Positions 34,415-43,764 of a stretch of 64,000 nt of DNA are shown piece by piece. Source of the DNA: Clostridia bacterium (GTDB taxonomy: Bacteria > Bacillota > Clostridia > Oscillospirales > Acutalibacteraceae); contig JAFQSY010000004.1 in the NCBI GenBank assembly GCA_017409265.1, forward strand, positions 16,526 to 80,525, read 5' to 3'. The position numbers and the translations under genes were made by a program. Under the pieces are notes generated by a model. The model saw only the letters and a program-made list of their open reading frames with translations, had not been told where the DNA came from and did not search any database. Position 1 is the stretch's first letter. Every line of letters begins with the position of its first letter.

Positions 34415-34672
34415 TTATACCGCCATTATAAAATTCAGCATCAGCGTACCGATAACACCCGGCAAGCCGAGAACGACATATGATAAAACCGTATACCAAT
34501 TAACGGCTATGGTAACACCTGTTATCATTCCTGTGAGATTAACGGCAAAAAGCGCAGCTATCCCTTGCATGGCGGAAAGGGCAAAGCTCGTTGCTCCCTT
34601 TTCGCTCTTCACTACCCACCATGCAACGCAGACAACACTGATAACCGCCGCCGCAATAAACCCGAAATTCAT
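34415..34672 (-). CDS. bofA: Pro-sigma-K processing inhibitor BofA-like
   Basis: 85 residues, with two to three hydrophobic segments. The C-terminal VNWYTVLSYVVLGLPGVIGTLMLNF pattern and the preceding NLTGMITG match BofA (DUF2517 type), a membrane protein that holds back the SpoIVFB protease that cuts pro-sigma-K during sporulation. The start was chosen at MNFGFI behind GGGAGG. It overlaps the upstream yaaL-like gene by one base (TGATG), a pairing also seen in Bacillus. In a gut anaerobe it hints at a spore-forming lineage, though BofA-like proteins also occur in non-sporulating relatives. Confidence 0.82.
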   Translation of the reverse strand: MNFGFIAAAVISVVCVAWWVVKSEKGATSFALSAMQGIAALFAVNLTGMITGVTIAVNWYTVLSYVVLGLPGVIGTLMLNFIMAV

Positions 34673-34953
34673 CAGATTACCTCCCGCGAGAAAACAGAGA
34701 TTTCGGCGCATTCAATTCCCTTTTCCTTTGCTTGCTTGATAAGATAGCGGTAAAGTGCCTTCAGCGACTGAATTTCATAGATTATCGAATCAAGCAAATC
34801 CTCATTATTCTCGTTTTCAAAGCGGCTGTATGCGCTCTCAAGGCGCTGTGAGGTGTCACGAATCTGGAGCAGAATACTGTCATAAACAGGTGTGACGGGC
34901 TTTCTTATCTTCTCATAGTAAAAAATCTTTGCTGAATTAAAATATTTTTCCAT
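34672..34953 (-). CDS. yaaL: YaaL-like DUF2508 protein
   Basis: 93 residues, helical, with no membrane segment. The build and position directly before bofA match YaaL (DUF2508), whose function is unknown. The charged DTSQRLESAYSRFENENNEDLLDSIIYEIQSLKALYRYLIKQAK stretch is characteristic, written here only in part: RLESAYSRFE and YEIQSLKALY. A GGAGGAT site lies 8 bases before ATG. The pair is likely one small operon and is divergent from manA. Confidence 0.78.
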   Translation of the reverse strand: MEKYFNSAKIFYYEKIRKPVTPVYDSILLQIRDTSQRLESAYSRFENENNEDLLDSIIYEIQSLKALYRYLIKQAKEKGIECAEISVFSREVI

Positions 34954-35000
34954 ATTTTTTATCCTCCGATAAATATTCTATGGAAATTGTTGGACAAATA

Positions 35001-35009
35001 TGATAGAAT
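35001..35009 (+). promoter_or_regulatory. Extended -10 element before manA
   Basis: TGATAGAAT, an extended -10 element. The matching -35 position (TGGAAA at 34981-34986) is weak. The leader to manA is about 25 bases. Confidence 0.5.
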
Positions 35010-35041
35010 AATACAGATAATTGCATTTCGGAGGATTTATT

Positions 35042-35998
35042 ATGAAATTATATCCCATAAAGCTGCTTCCCTATGTTTCGGAAACAATATGGGGCGGCAA
35101 AAAGCTGATTGAAGAATACGGTGTAAAAACCGAAAAGAATAATGCTGCCGAAGGCTGGATGCTCTCCTGCCATGAGGCAGGTGCAAGCACCGTTGCAAAC
35201 GGCGACTTTGCGGGAATGGCTCTTCCTGAAGTCGTTAAAGCAAATCCTGCGCTTTGCGGCGATAACGCCAAAAATTTTGAGGATTTCCCCATTCTCATCA
35301 AATTCATTGATGCCATGGATAATCTTTCAGTACAGGTTCATCCCACAAAGGAATACTGCGAGCTGACCGGCAAGGGGCAGAGCAAAACAGAGTGCTGGTA
35401 TATCATCGACTGCGAAGAGGATGCAGGTCTTATTCTCGGCTTTAAGGATAAGATTTCTCCCGAAGAGTTTAAGGCTGCAATCGCAAATAACACTCTGACA
35501 GACTATGTTGAAACCGTCAAGGTAAAGAAGGGCGATTTCTTCTTTATTGATTCGGGCACTCTTCACGCAATCTGCAAGGGTATTCTTCTTGCAGAGGTGC
35601 AGGAAAGCTCAAACACAACTTACAGAATTTATGACTATAACAGAGTCGGTGCAGACGGCAAGCCCCGCGAGCTTCACGTTGAGGACGGCGCCGCTGTTAC
35701 AAAGCTTGAAAAATATTCACAGCCCGATTTTTCAAATTCCGATCTTGATACCGATGAACGCAGACTTCTTGCAGACTGCCCTCTTTTCAAGGTATGGAAG
35801 CTTGACATAAAAGATCCACACATCAACTCTGCAAATGAAGAATCATTTGTTTCTCTGCTTATCATGAGCGGAGAAGGATCTCTTGAATGCTGCGGAGAAA
35901 CGCTCCCTCTCGTTAAGGGTGACAGCATTTTTATCCCTGCAAATGCAGGCGAATACAAGCTCATGGGCGAGCTTGAAATAATCGAAACAAGGATTTAA
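35042..35998 (+). CDS. manA: Mannose-6-phosphate isomerase, class I
   Basis: 318 residues of the zinc-dependent cupin type. It interconverts mannose-6-phosphate and fructose-6-phosphate in the cytoplasm. Metal-site motifs: QVHPTKEYCE, KTECWYIID and GTLHAICKGILLAEVQ, with YRIYDYNR near the end. The start at MKLYPIKLLPY follows a CGGAGG site by 5 bases. It heads a five-gene same-strand run (manA, ABC-F, rhamnosidase, acetyltransferase, oxidoreductase) with spacings of 1-3 bases or an overlap. Confidence 0.92.
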   Translation: MKLYPIKLLPYVSETIWGGKKLIEEYGVKTEKNNAAEGWMLSCHEAGASTVANGDFAGMALPEVVKANPALCGDNAKNFEDFPILIKFIDAMDNLSVQVHPTKEYCELTGKGQSKTECWYIIDCEEDAGLILGFKDKISPEEFKAAIANNTLTDYVETVKVKKGDFFFIDSGTLHAICKGILLAEVQESSNTTYRIYDYNRVGADGKPRELHVEDGAAVTKLEKYSQPDFSNSDLDTDERRLLADCPLFKVWKLDIKDPHINSANEESFVSLLIMSGEGSLECCGETLPLVKGDSIFIPANAGEYKLMGELEIIETRI

Positions 35999-35999
35999 C

Positions 36000-37916
36000 A
36001 TGGCAGCGGTCAGTATACAGAATTTAAAAGTTGATTTCGGCGGCAAGGTGCTGTTTGAAAATGTTTCGTTTGACGTCAATCCCGGTGATTTTGTTGGACT
36101 CATCGGCGCAAACGGAACAGGTAAAACCACGCTTTTCAAGGTCATAACGGGTGAAATCGAGCCCACAGAGGGCGGCGCTTTCATCGGCAGAAACGTTAAG
36201 GTCGGCTATCTTGAACAGCATGCCTGCCACGGCTCGGTAAGAACTGTTTATGATGAGGCGTTGAGCATCTTTGAGCCTTTGATGCAGATGGAGGCGGAGC
36301 TTGAAGATATAGCTGCCGCAATCGACAATCACGAAGGCAACAGAGATGAACTCATTGAAAGACAGCAAACCCTCAATGAACAGTTTCAGGAGCAGGAAGG
36401 GCTTACCTTCAGAAGCCGCACCCGCTCTGCTCTTATCGGTCTCGGCTTTAACGAAAACGATTTCTATCTTTCTTGCGATAAATTAAGCGGCGGTCAGAGG
36501 TCAAAATTGAGTATGTGCAAGCTGCTTTTGAGTGGCTCGGATTTACTCTTGCTTGACGAACCGACAAACCATCTTGACATTGCAGGCACAGAATGGCTCG
36601 AAAACTATTTAAGCACCTTCAAAGGCACTGTAATCGTTATCTCCCATGATCGCTATTTTCTTGACAGAATAACCAATAAAACCGTTGAGCTTTCCCACGG
36701 CAAATGCCACAGCTCAAAGGGCAATTATACAGAATATCTCAAGCTTAAGGAAGAGCGTCTTGAAAGCGAACGCAGAGCTTATGAAAATCAGCTTGCTGAA
36801 ATCAAGCGCATTGAGGGCATAATTGAGCAGCAGCGCTCCTTTGCAAGAGAACGCAACTTCATAACTGCCGAAAGCAAGCGCAAAATGCTCGAAAAGAAAA
36901 AGGCGGAGCTTGTTGTACCCGACCCTCCGCTTTCAAAAATGAGAATGAAATTCACTCCCGCATGCGAAACGGGCAACGATGTTCTGAATGTCAGCGGTCT
37001 TTCAAAATCATTTGGTTTCAAAAGACTTTTCGCCAATGCGGATATGGAAGTATTCAAGGATGAGCGCGTTTTTGTGCTCGGCACAAACGGATGCGGCAAA
37101 ACAACACTTCTGCGTATTCTCACCCGTCAACAATCTGCCGATGAAGGCAGCTTTAATTTCGGTGCAAACGTCAAAATCGGATATTTTGACCAGAGTCTCG
37201 AAAGCTTAAGGGGCGGAAAAACCGTTATTGATGAGATATGGGACGAGCACAGACTGTTTACCGAAACAACCGTGCGTAGCTATCTTGCACTATTTCTCTT
37301 CAGAGGCGACGATGTGTTCAAGAATGTTGATAACTTAAGCGGCGGTGAAAAGGCTAAACTCTGCCTTTTAAAGCTCATGCTTTCGGGCGCAAACGTTCTT
37401 CTTCTCGACGAGCCGACAAACCATCTTGACATTCCGTCAAGAGAGATTCTCGAAGCTGCTCTTGAGGATTTTGACGGTACAATTATCGCCGTTTCCCACG
37501 ACAGATATTTTATAAATAAGCTTTCAACAAAGATTTACAGAATGACAGCCGATGGCTTTGAAAAGTTCGACGGCGATTATAACGCCTATGCAGGCATAGC
37601 TCTGGCACAGGCAAAGGAAAAGCCCAAAAAGGCGGAAAACAAGGTCAATTTATATAAGCTTCGCAAAGAACGTGACAGCGAAATGAATCGCCTTAAAGGC
37701 AAAATCAAGCGTACTGAAGAAGAAATCGACAGACTTGACAGCGAAATTGCCGAAATCAACGGCATTCTTTCGTCACCCGAAACTTCTGCCGATTACGAAA
37801 GAATAATTGAGCTCACAAACAAGCTTGAAGAGCTTACCGAAAAACAGCTTGAGGTTATGGATGAATGGGAACAGATGAATTCAAGGCTTGCAGAGCTTGA
37901 AAATATGGAGGTTTGA
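36000..37916 (+). CDS. ABC-F family ribosomal ATPase (YdiF/Uup-like)
   Basis: 638 residues with two ABC domains and no membrane part. Walker A GANGTGKTT and GTNGCGKTT, signatures LSGGQRSKL and LSGGEKAKL, and two LLLDEPTNHLDI Walker B stretches are present. The domains are joined by a charged helical linker, and a C-terminal coiled coil (about 545-635) follows. ABC-F proteins act on stalled ribosomes; some protect against antibiotics, but the interdomain linker here is not long enough by eye to call a resistance type. The start is 1 base after manA stop. Confidence 0.88.
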   Translation: MAAVSIQNLKVDFGGKVLFENVSFDVNPGDFVGLIGANGTGKTTLFKVITGEIEPTEGGAFIGRNVKVGYLEQHACHGSVRTVYDEALSIFEPLMQMEAELEDIAAAIDNHEGNRDELIERQQTLNEQFQEQEGLTFRSRTRSALIGLGFNENDFYLSCDKLSGGQRSKLSMCKLLLSGSDLLLLDEPTNHLDIAGTEWLENYLSTFKGTVIVISHDRYFLDRITNKTVELSHGKCHSSKGNYTEYLKLKEERLESERRAYENQLAEIKRIEGIIEQQRSFARERNFITAESKRKMLEKKKAELVVPDPPLSKMRMKFTPACETGNDVLNVSGLSKSFGFKRLFANADMEVFKDERVFVLGTNGCGKTTLLRILTRQQSADEGSFNFGANVKIGYFDQSLESLRGGKTVIDEIWDEHRLFTETTVRSYLALFLFRGDDVFKNVDNLSGGEKAKLCLLKLMLSGANVLLLDEPTNHLDIPSREILEAALEDFDGTIIAVSHDRYFINKLSTKIYRMTADGFEKFDGDYNAYAGIALAQAKEKPKKAENKVNLYKLRKERDSEMNRLKGKIKRTEEEIDRLDSEIAEINGILSSPETSADYERIIELTNKLEELTEKQLEVMDEWEQMNSRLAELENMEV

Positions 37917-37918
37917 CC

Positions 37919-40099
37919 GTGACACACGAACAGATTTTTAAAAATGCAAAATGGATTGAATGCACAGGCAGCGATGCTCCTCTTTTCAGAAAATCTTTTA
38001 ATGCAAAGAAAGGCGAAAAGGCTGAAATCATCATCTGCGGGCTCGGATTTTTCAAGCTTTTCATCAACGGCAAAAAGGTAAGCGAAGATTTGCTTGTCCC
38101 CAATGCCACGTGTTACAGCGAAAGAGACCTTCATAAGCTCACATTCCCTCTTGACGATGAACTTTCATACAGAATTTACTGCATGAAATACGATGTCACC
38201 GATTATCTCTGCGACGGCGAAAACACTCTTGCTGTCATGGTCGGCAACGGATATTACAATCAGATTATCCGCATGGCAGAGGGTGATGTTGCTTTCGGTA
38301 CACCCAAGCTCTGCTACATTCTTGAAAAAGAAAGCGGAAACGTTATAAGCGACGAATCAACCCTTTCTCACAAGGGTTTTATCACATTCAACAATCTTTA
38401 TCATGGTGAAAAGCATGATTATTCGCTTTATCCGCAGGGCTTTGAGTTTGGCAGATTCGGCGGCGAAGGCTTTACCCAAAGCACCGTTATTCCCGCACCC
38501 GAAAGCGAATTTTACATTCAGTTCTCCCCTGCCGATAAAGCGGTAAGAACCCTAAAGCCTGTTCTTCTCAAGGATGAAGGCGAAACAAAGCTCTATGATG
38601 TTGGCGAAAACACCGTTGGCTATGCTGTATTTAAATGCAGTGAAAAAGACAAGAAAATAAAGGTTAATTATGCCGAGGAAATCTATGATGAAAGACCCTA
38701 TCACGGCATGAAGTTTGAGGACGGCTATCAGGAAGAGGAATTTATAACCGATGGCACGGACCGTGAGTATATCCCTCATTTCACATGGCACGGCTTCAGA
38801 TATTTCAGAGTCAATGCAGATATTGAGCCCGTGAGAGTTGATGTTGTTCACTCCGACTGCCCCGTTACCTCTTCGTTTGAAAGCGACAATAAAAATCTTA
38901 ACTGGCTTTATAATGCATATATCAGAACACAGCTTGCAAACATGCACAGCGGTATCCCTTCCGACTGCCCTCACAGAGAGCGTCTGGGCTATACAGGCGA
39001 CGGTCAACTTTGCGCAGAAACCGCAATGATGCTGCTCGACTGTCGCGAGTTTTACCGCAAATGGCTCTATGATGTTGCTGACTGTCAGTGCAAAAACAGC
39101 GGACATATTCAGCATACCGCTCCTCTCATGGGAGGAGGAGGCGGTCCCTCCGGCTGGGGCGGCGCAATTGTTGAAGTACCTTATAAATTCTATAAAACGT
39201 ACGGTGACAAAGAACTGCTTGATGAGTTCTTCCCTAAGATGCTTCATTTCCTTGACTATCTTGAAAGCAGAAGCGAAAACGGCCTTGTCTGGCGTGAAGA
39301 AAAAGACGGCTGGTGCCTCGGCGACTGGTGTACTCCCGACCCGATTGTTATTCCCGAAACTTATGTTAATACTGCTCTTTATATACAGTTCATGCAGCAG
39401 GTTGTTGAGTCTGCGGAAATTCTCGGCAGAAAGAGCGAGGCTGCACACATTCCCGAGCGCATTGAAAGGGTCAAGCATGCGCTTGATGTTGCATATTACA
39501 GCCCGTGGAGCCACAACTACTGCGGCGATGTTCAGGGCGCATCATCTCTTGCATTCAGAACGGGAATGGGAAACCAACGAGGCAAAGAGGTCATGATTGA
39601 GAAATATAAAAAGCTCGGCATGTATGACACGGGAATTATCGCCACGGAAGCACTTACCGGCTATCTTTTCGAAATCGGCGAGTCACAGCTTGCTTTTGAC
39701 CTGCTGACAAGCGATAGGGATGTTTCTTTTGCATATATGGCAAATAACGGCGCAACAACGCTCTGGGAAAACTGGGACGGCAGAGATTCGAGAAACCACC
39801 CGATGTTCGGTGCAGTTACAAAATATATTTTCATGTATCTTCTCGGTATCCGTCAGTCTGAAGGCAGCGCTGCTTATAAAGATGTCATCATCTCACCCTG
39901 CTTTGTTGATGGAATGAACGAAGCGAAGGGTCACATTACAACCGAAAACGGTGAAATCAGAGTTGAATATAAAAAGAACGGCAACGAGGCAAAGGTTAAG
40001 GTTTCTGCCGATGAAAGAATAAATGCAGCGTTTGAGTTTAACGGAGAAAAAAATCCGTTCAGCGGTGAAAGAGAATTTACAGTTAAGATTGGAGAATAA
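37919..40099 (+). CDS. Alpha-L-rhamnosidase, GH78 (second copy)
   Basis: 726 residues, no signal peptide, probably cytoplasmic. GH78 marks: IICGLGFFKLFINGKKV in the N-terminal domain, DCPHRERLGYTGDGQLCAE at the active site, WCLGDWCTPD and NNGATTLWENWDGRDS. It would remove terminal L-rhamnose. It differs clearly from the rhamnosidase at 32 kb, so the two are unlikely to be a recent duplication. GTG start, with GGAGG 7 bases upstream, 2 bases after the ABC-F stop codon; an in-frame TTG overlapping that stop is less likely. Confidence 0.88.
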   Translation: MTHEQIFKNAKWIECTGSDAPLFRKSFNAKKGEKAEIIICGLGFFKLFINGKKVSEDLLVPNATCYSERDLHKLTFPLDDELSYRIYCMKYDVTDYLCDGENTLAVMVGNGYYNQIIRMAEGDVAFGTPKLCYILEKESGNVISDESTLSHKGFITFNNLYHGEKHDYSLYPQGFEFGRFGGEGFTQSTVIPAPESEFYIQFSPADKAVRTLKPVLLKDEGETKLYDVGENTVGYAVFKCSEKDKKIKVNYAEEIYDERPYHGMKFEDGYQEEEFITDGTDREYIPHFTWHGFRYFRVNADIEPVRVDVVHSDCPVTSSFESDNKNLNWLYNAYIRTQLANMHSGIPSDCPHRERLGYTGDGQLCAETAMMLLDCREFYRKWLYDVADCQCKNSGHIQHTAPLMGGGGGPSGWGGAIVEVPYKFYKTYGDKELLDEFFPKMLHFLDYLESRSENGLVWREEKDGWCLGDWCTPDPIVIPETYVNTALYIQFMQQVVESAEILGRKSEAAHIPERIERVKHALDVAYYSPWSHNYCGDVQGASSLAFRTGMGNQRGKEVMIEKYKKLGMYDTGIIATEALTGYLFEIGESQLAFDLLTSDRDVSFAYMANNGATTLWENWDGRDSRNHPMFGAVTKYIFMYLLGIRQSEGSAAYKDVIISPCFVDGMNEAKGHITTENGEIRVEYKKNGNEAKVKVSADERINAAFEFNGEKNPFSGEREFTVKIGE

Positions 40100-40102
40100 T
40101 TT

Positions 40103-40666
40103 ATGGTTACAATCAAGAAATATGAACCGAAATATTTCGACGATGTGCGTCAGGTATGCATAAATACTGGACCTCTTGAAGCAAGAACAGACCCCAACAC
40201 CCGCGATTTCATTCTCTTCACATTCTGCGATTATTACTGTGAGCAGGAGCCGGAAAATGCTTTTGTTCTCGTTGATGAAAACGATGTTGCTCAGGGCTAT
40301 GTTTTCGGTGCAACAAATTTTTGGACATACATAAAAAAAATCAAGCCCTATCTTGCAAAAGTAAAAAAGCTCGGTAAGGAATATTACAGAGATGCTCTCG
40401 GAGAAATCATAGGTCACGGTATATATTCTCTTAAATATCCTTCACATCTTCACATTGATATCAACGCTCCGTTCAGAGGCAACGGTAACGGCTCACGCAT
40501 GATTTCAACCCTCACGGAGCATATGAAGAACAATATGGGTGTTAAGTCGATAATGCTCATTGTCGGCACAAGCAATGTAAGGGGCATTAATTTTTATAAA
40601 AAGAACGGATTTAAAGTTATCTGTGCCCTTAAAAACACAGGAACTGTTATGGCAAAGGAGCTTTAA
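40103..40666 (+). CDS. GNAT-family N-acetyltransferase
   Basis: 187 residues. The acetyl-CoA-binding motif is seen as RGNGNGSRMI with the following helix, and NFYKKNGFKV near the end is typical of the fold. It follows the rhamnosidase by 3 bases and precedes an oxidoreductase by 3, so it belongs to the same operon. The acceptor is unknown; an amino sugar or sugar-related amine is possible from context. The protein is cytoplasmic. Confidence 0.82.
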   Translation: MVTIKKYEPKYFDDVRQVCINTGPLEARTDPNTRDFILFTFCDYYCEQEPENAFVLVDENDVAQGYVFGATNFWTYIKKIKPYLAKVKKLGKEYYRDALGEIIGHGIYSLKYPSHLHIDINAPFRGNGNGSRMISTLTEHMKNNMGVKSIMLIVGTSNVRGINFYKKNGFKVICALKNTGTVMAKEL

Positions 40667-40669
40667 TCT

Positions 40670-41641
40670 ATGCGCTACGGAGTTATAGGAACGGGCTGGA
40701 TTGCAAAATCATTTATTGACGGTGCAAGAATGCTGTGCGACGCAGAATTTTCCGCCGTTTATTCAAGAACCGCCGAAAGTGGAAATAAATTTGCATCGGA
40801 AAATAAGATTGCAAACGTCTTTACGGATATCGAAAAGTTTGCAAAGAGTGATTTTGATGCCGTTTATATTGCAAGCCCCAACCGCCTGCATTTTGAGCAG
40901 TCAAAGCTGATGCTGCAAAACGGCAAGCACGTCATCTGCGAAAAACCGATAACCGTTGAACCCGAAGAGCTTGCAGAATTACAGGCCCTTGCAAAGCAAA
41001 ACGGACTCATCTACATTGAAGCAATAATGTATATGTTCAACCCTGCAAGGGATTTGCTCAAAAATGCAATCAAGAAAATCGGCAGAATAACAAGCGTTCA
41101 TTTTGATTTTTCACAGCTTTCGTCAAAATACCCCGCCTATCTTGCGGGCAGTCTGCCCAACATTTTCAATCCCGCTCTCGCAACGGGCTGCCTTATGGAT
41201 TTGGGTGTTTACTGCGTCTATCCCGCCCTCGATTTGTTCGGTCTGCCCCAAAAAATAACCGCCTGCGCACACTTTATGGAAAGCGGCGCTGACGGCAGCG
41301 GAAATGCGGCGTTTCTTTACCCCGACAAGCTGGTTAATCTCACCTATTCAAAGCTTGGCCAGGACAGACTCGGTTCGCAGATTTTCGGCGATGAGGGAAC
41401 AATCGTTATTGAGTCAATCTCAAAGCTTATCAACATGAAGCTGATTGATAATAAAGGCGAAATTACTGAAATCATCGGCGATGTTGCAAAAGAGATAATC
41501 ATGGGCTATGAGGCAGAAGCTTTTGAGAAATTCATCAAAAATCCCGATGACCCGTATTATCAAACTGTCTGCGAAAGAGCCTTACAGGTCAGCAAAGCAA
41601 TGAAAGAAATAAGAAATTTAAGCGGAATAAAGTTTAAATAA
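40670..41641 (+). CDS. Gfo/Idh/MocA-family oxidoreductase
   Basis: 323 residues. NAD(P)-binding Rossmann start YGVIGTGWIAKSF, then SPNRLHFE and the catalytic-region lysine motif CEKPITVE. The C-terminal domain is the usual open sheet for substrate binding. It would oxidise or reduce a sugar or inositol hydroxyl; the substrate cannot be fixed. Last gene of the manA operon, ended by a strong terminator. Confidence 0.88.
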   Translation: MRYGVIGTGWIAKSFIDGARMLCDAEFSAVYSRTAESGNKFASENKIANVFTDIEKFAKSDFDAVYIASPNRLHFEQSKLMLQNGKHVICEKPITVEPEELAELQALAKQNGLIYIEAIMYMFNPARDLLKNAIKKIGRITSVHFDFSQLSSKYPAYLAGSLPNIFNPALATGCLMDLGVYCVYPALDLFGLPQKITACAHFMESGADGSGNAAFLYPDKLVNLTYSKLGQDRLGSQIFGDEGTIVIESISKLINMKLIDNKGEITEIIGDVAKEIIMGYEAEAFEKFIKNPDDPYYQTVCERALQVSKAMKEIRNLSGIKFK

Positions 41642-41649
41642 AACAAAAT

Positions 41650-41687
41650 CGACTGCGGCAACAAAAGCTGCAGTCGGTAATTTTTTT
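41650..41687 (+). terminator. Terminator after the manA-oxidoreductase operon
   Basis: CGACTGCGGC pairs with GCTGCAGTCG (one G-U), 7-base loop, followed by TTTTTTT. It lies 9 bases after the oxidoreductase stop codon. Confidence 0.85.
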
Positions 41688-41688
41688 G

Positions 41689-42444
41689 TTATGCATTAAC
41701 TGTTTCTTTAGCTTCTGCGTTTTCTTCCTTTTCCTCTTCGGGAGGAATTTCAACGGGCTGAATCGAAACGATAAGATTGGTTATTGAAGATGCGAGATAA
41801 ATCGCGGCGCTGACGAAAATTCCCCAGCTCGGTCCGCACTGAATTGCATCTGCAAGGGTGCTTGCCTGAATCATTCCCGAAAAATCGTGAAAGCAGAATG
41901 CACTTGCAAGCATAAAGAGGCTCGCAAAAAGGTTTGTCATGAAAAGTCCTTTGCTGTTGAACTTTTTGAAGTTGAGCAGCAGGAAAACAAGGCTCACAAG
42001 CAATGAAAGCGCTGCAAGAAGAACAAATATAATCGAAAGCATGAATCGGAGCGATGCATCGCCGATTATTTCAGATGAAGGGGCTTTGAAAATTCCTCCG
42101 ATATCAAAATTGAGGAGATTCAGAACCATTGTTACCGCATTGATTGTAATTTTTTCATCGCAGAATGGAATTGAAACCGCCATTGTGCCGAAAGGAAGAA
42201 GAAGAGAAAACAACGGAAGTACGCTGATGGGGATTCTGGCAATTCGAAGCTTTGTTCCCACAAATGAATATTTGAACTTTCTCATTGTTACGTGAAGCTT
42301 TGCAAAAGCTGCTTCTGCCTCGATTGAATCCTGCTCAAGTCTGTTTTCCCAATCGTAGTTTGCAATGTTGACTCCGCAATCGGGGCATTCTGCCTTGATA
42401 TTCCATATATGAAGTTTACGGTTACACTTAGGACATCTTGCCAT
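41689..42444 (-). CDS. Zinc-ribbon membrane protein, function unknown
   Basis: 251 residues. An N-terminal zinc ribbon (CPKC...CPDC, residues 4-24) is followed by a soluble stretch and four to five membrane helices (about 70-220) with an acidic tail (EEEKEENAEAKE). No known transporter or enzyme family fits. ATG was chosen because AAAAGG lies about 9 bases before it; an earlier GTG overlaps that site. Converges on the manA operon; no partner gene is clear. Confidence 0.7.
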   Translation of the reverse strand: MARCPKCNRKLHIWNIKAECPDCGVNIANYDWENRLEQDSIEAEAAFAKLHVTMRKFKYSFVGTKLRIARIPISVLPLFSLLLPFGTMAVSIPFCDEKITINAVTMVLNLLNFDIGGIFKAPSSEIIGDASLRFMLSIIFVLLAALSLLVSLVFLLLNFKKFNSKGLFMTNLFASLFMLASAFCFHDFSGMIQASTLADAIQCGPSWGIFVSAAIYLASSITNLIVSIQPVEIPPEEEKEENAEAKETVNA

Positions 42445-42509
42445 AAGATTCACACCTTTTCTTACATTAATATTTTTATTCTATACTCAAACAGATTTTA
42501 TGTCAACAA

Positions 42510-43199
42510 TTATTTTTGACCGTAATAGGCGTTTGCTCCGTGCTTTCTGAAATAATGCTTCTTCTGAATGTGCTCGTTTGCAGGCTGCGCATCAAGAGTT
42601 TTACTCAGATATGACATCTTTGCAACCTCTTCAAGAATCGCGGAGTTCTTTGCAGCATCCGCTCCGTTTTTGCCCCATGTGAAAGGACCGTGAGAACGTA
42701 CAAGCACCGCCGGAACTGCGTTATAATCTATTCCTCTTGTTTCAAAGCATTCGGCAATAACCCTGCCCGTGTTAAGCTCATACTCGCCTTCAATTTCCTC
42801 TTTTGTGAGGTCTCTCGTACAGGGAACGGAACCGAAAGCAAAGTCTGCATGAGTTGTGCCGTAGCAGGGAATATCACTCGCTGCTTGTGCAAAAGAAACG
42901 GCAAAGGTTGAATGGGTATGTGCAACACCGCCGATTTCCGGGAATCTGCGGTAAAGCTCAAGATGAGTAGGGGTATCAGATGAAGGATTAAGCTCACCCT
43001 CAACCTTTTCACCGTCAAGATTCATAACAACCATATCTTCAGGCTTCATGGTTTCATAACTGACACCCGAAGGCTTTATTACAACAAGACCTGTTTCCTT
43101 GTCTATTTCGGAAACATTACCCCATGTAAAAAGCACAAGCTTATATTCAACAAGCTTAAGGTTGGCTTCATATACTTTTTGTTTGAGATTTTCGAGCAT
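42510..43199 (-). CDS. araD: L-ribulose-5-phosphate 4-epimerase (AraD-like)
   Basis: 229 residues of the class II aldolase/epimerase family. Marks: [20 protein letters not shown] (zinc His), [13 protein letters not shown] and [10 protein letters not shown]. AraD converts L-ribulose-5-phosphate to D-xylulose-5-phosphate in pentose use. SgbE and UlaF are close relatives acting on other routes, so arabinose use is not certain. It follows the DUF4364 gene by 13 bases and is last in an operon with a sugar symporter, supporting sugar catabolism. Confidence 0.85.
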   Translation of the reverse strand: MLENLKQKVYEANLKLVEYKLVLFTWGNVSEIDKETGLVVIKPSGVSYETMKPEDMVVMNLDGEKVEGELNPSSDTPTHLELYRRFPEIGGVAHTHSTFAVSFAQAASDIPCYGTTHADFAFGSVPCTRDLTKEEIEGEYELNTGRVIAECFETRGIDYNAVPAVLVRSHGPFTWGKNGADAAKNSAILEEVAKMSYLSKTLDAQPANEHIQKKHYFRKHGANAYYGQK

Positions 43200-43212
43200 T
43201 TGTTTTTCTCCT

Positions 43213-43764
43213 TTAAACAAACAGAGATGTGATTACGGTTGAATAAACGTGTGACGGATTTTTCAGAAAATTACGCTTGATTTTATCTGCCTGCTCAATA
43301 TCTGCGGCATAGACTGTCAGCTCCATAAGAGTTTCTTCCTTATGAACAACCTTAAATGTGACGTAATATCCATTTCCCGCCTTTCTGACTTCAACGGAAT
43401 TTTCGCCCTCTCTCTTTTCGAGAAGCCGAAGATTGAGCGCATCTGCGAGCGCCGTTTCCTTAACGGATTTGGGTAGCTCCTGCGAAAGCTCATTTACGGA
43501 AAGCGCACCCTTTGGAGTAAGATAAACAAATCCGTCAGAGGCTGAAAGATTTCCGTTATCGAGAAGCTCATCAAGTGCCTGACTGATTTCAAAATAGTTT
43601 GCAAGCCCGTGAAGCTGAAGAGCCTCTATAATCAAGCTGTCTTTAACCGGCTCGCCGATTTTGCTGACAACATAGGTAATCAGAATTTTAATCTGCGTTC
43701 TGTTGCGAAGTCCGCCGGGCTCAACACCCTCTGCAAAAGCATTAAATTCATTATCCATTGACAT
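43213..43764 (-). CDS. DUF4364 winged-helix-like protein
   Basis: 183 residues. The N-terminal part ([18 protein letters not shown]...[14 protein letters not shown]) has a winged-helix look, suggesting DNA binding; this is typical of DUF4364, found across Clostridia with unknown role. Start placed at MSMDNEF, 7 bases after GGGAG, inside the end of the symporter gene (14-base overlap). Its place between symporter and epimerase may mean it regulates them, but such genes also occur alone. Confidence 0.78.
   Translation of the reverse strand: MSMDNEFNAFAEGVEPGGLRNRTQIKILITYVVSKIGEPVKDSLIIEALQLHGLANYFEISQALDELLDNGNLSASDGFVYLTPKGALSVNELSQELPKSVKETALADALNLRLLEKREGENSVEVRKAGNGYYVTFKVVHKEETLMELTVYAADIEQADKIKRNFLKNPSHVYSTVITSLFV

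Noticed and set aside
38552-39514. Long open frame antisense to the second rhamnosidase (320 residues)
   Set aside because: A shadow of the GH78 gene with no ribosome site or recognisable domain.
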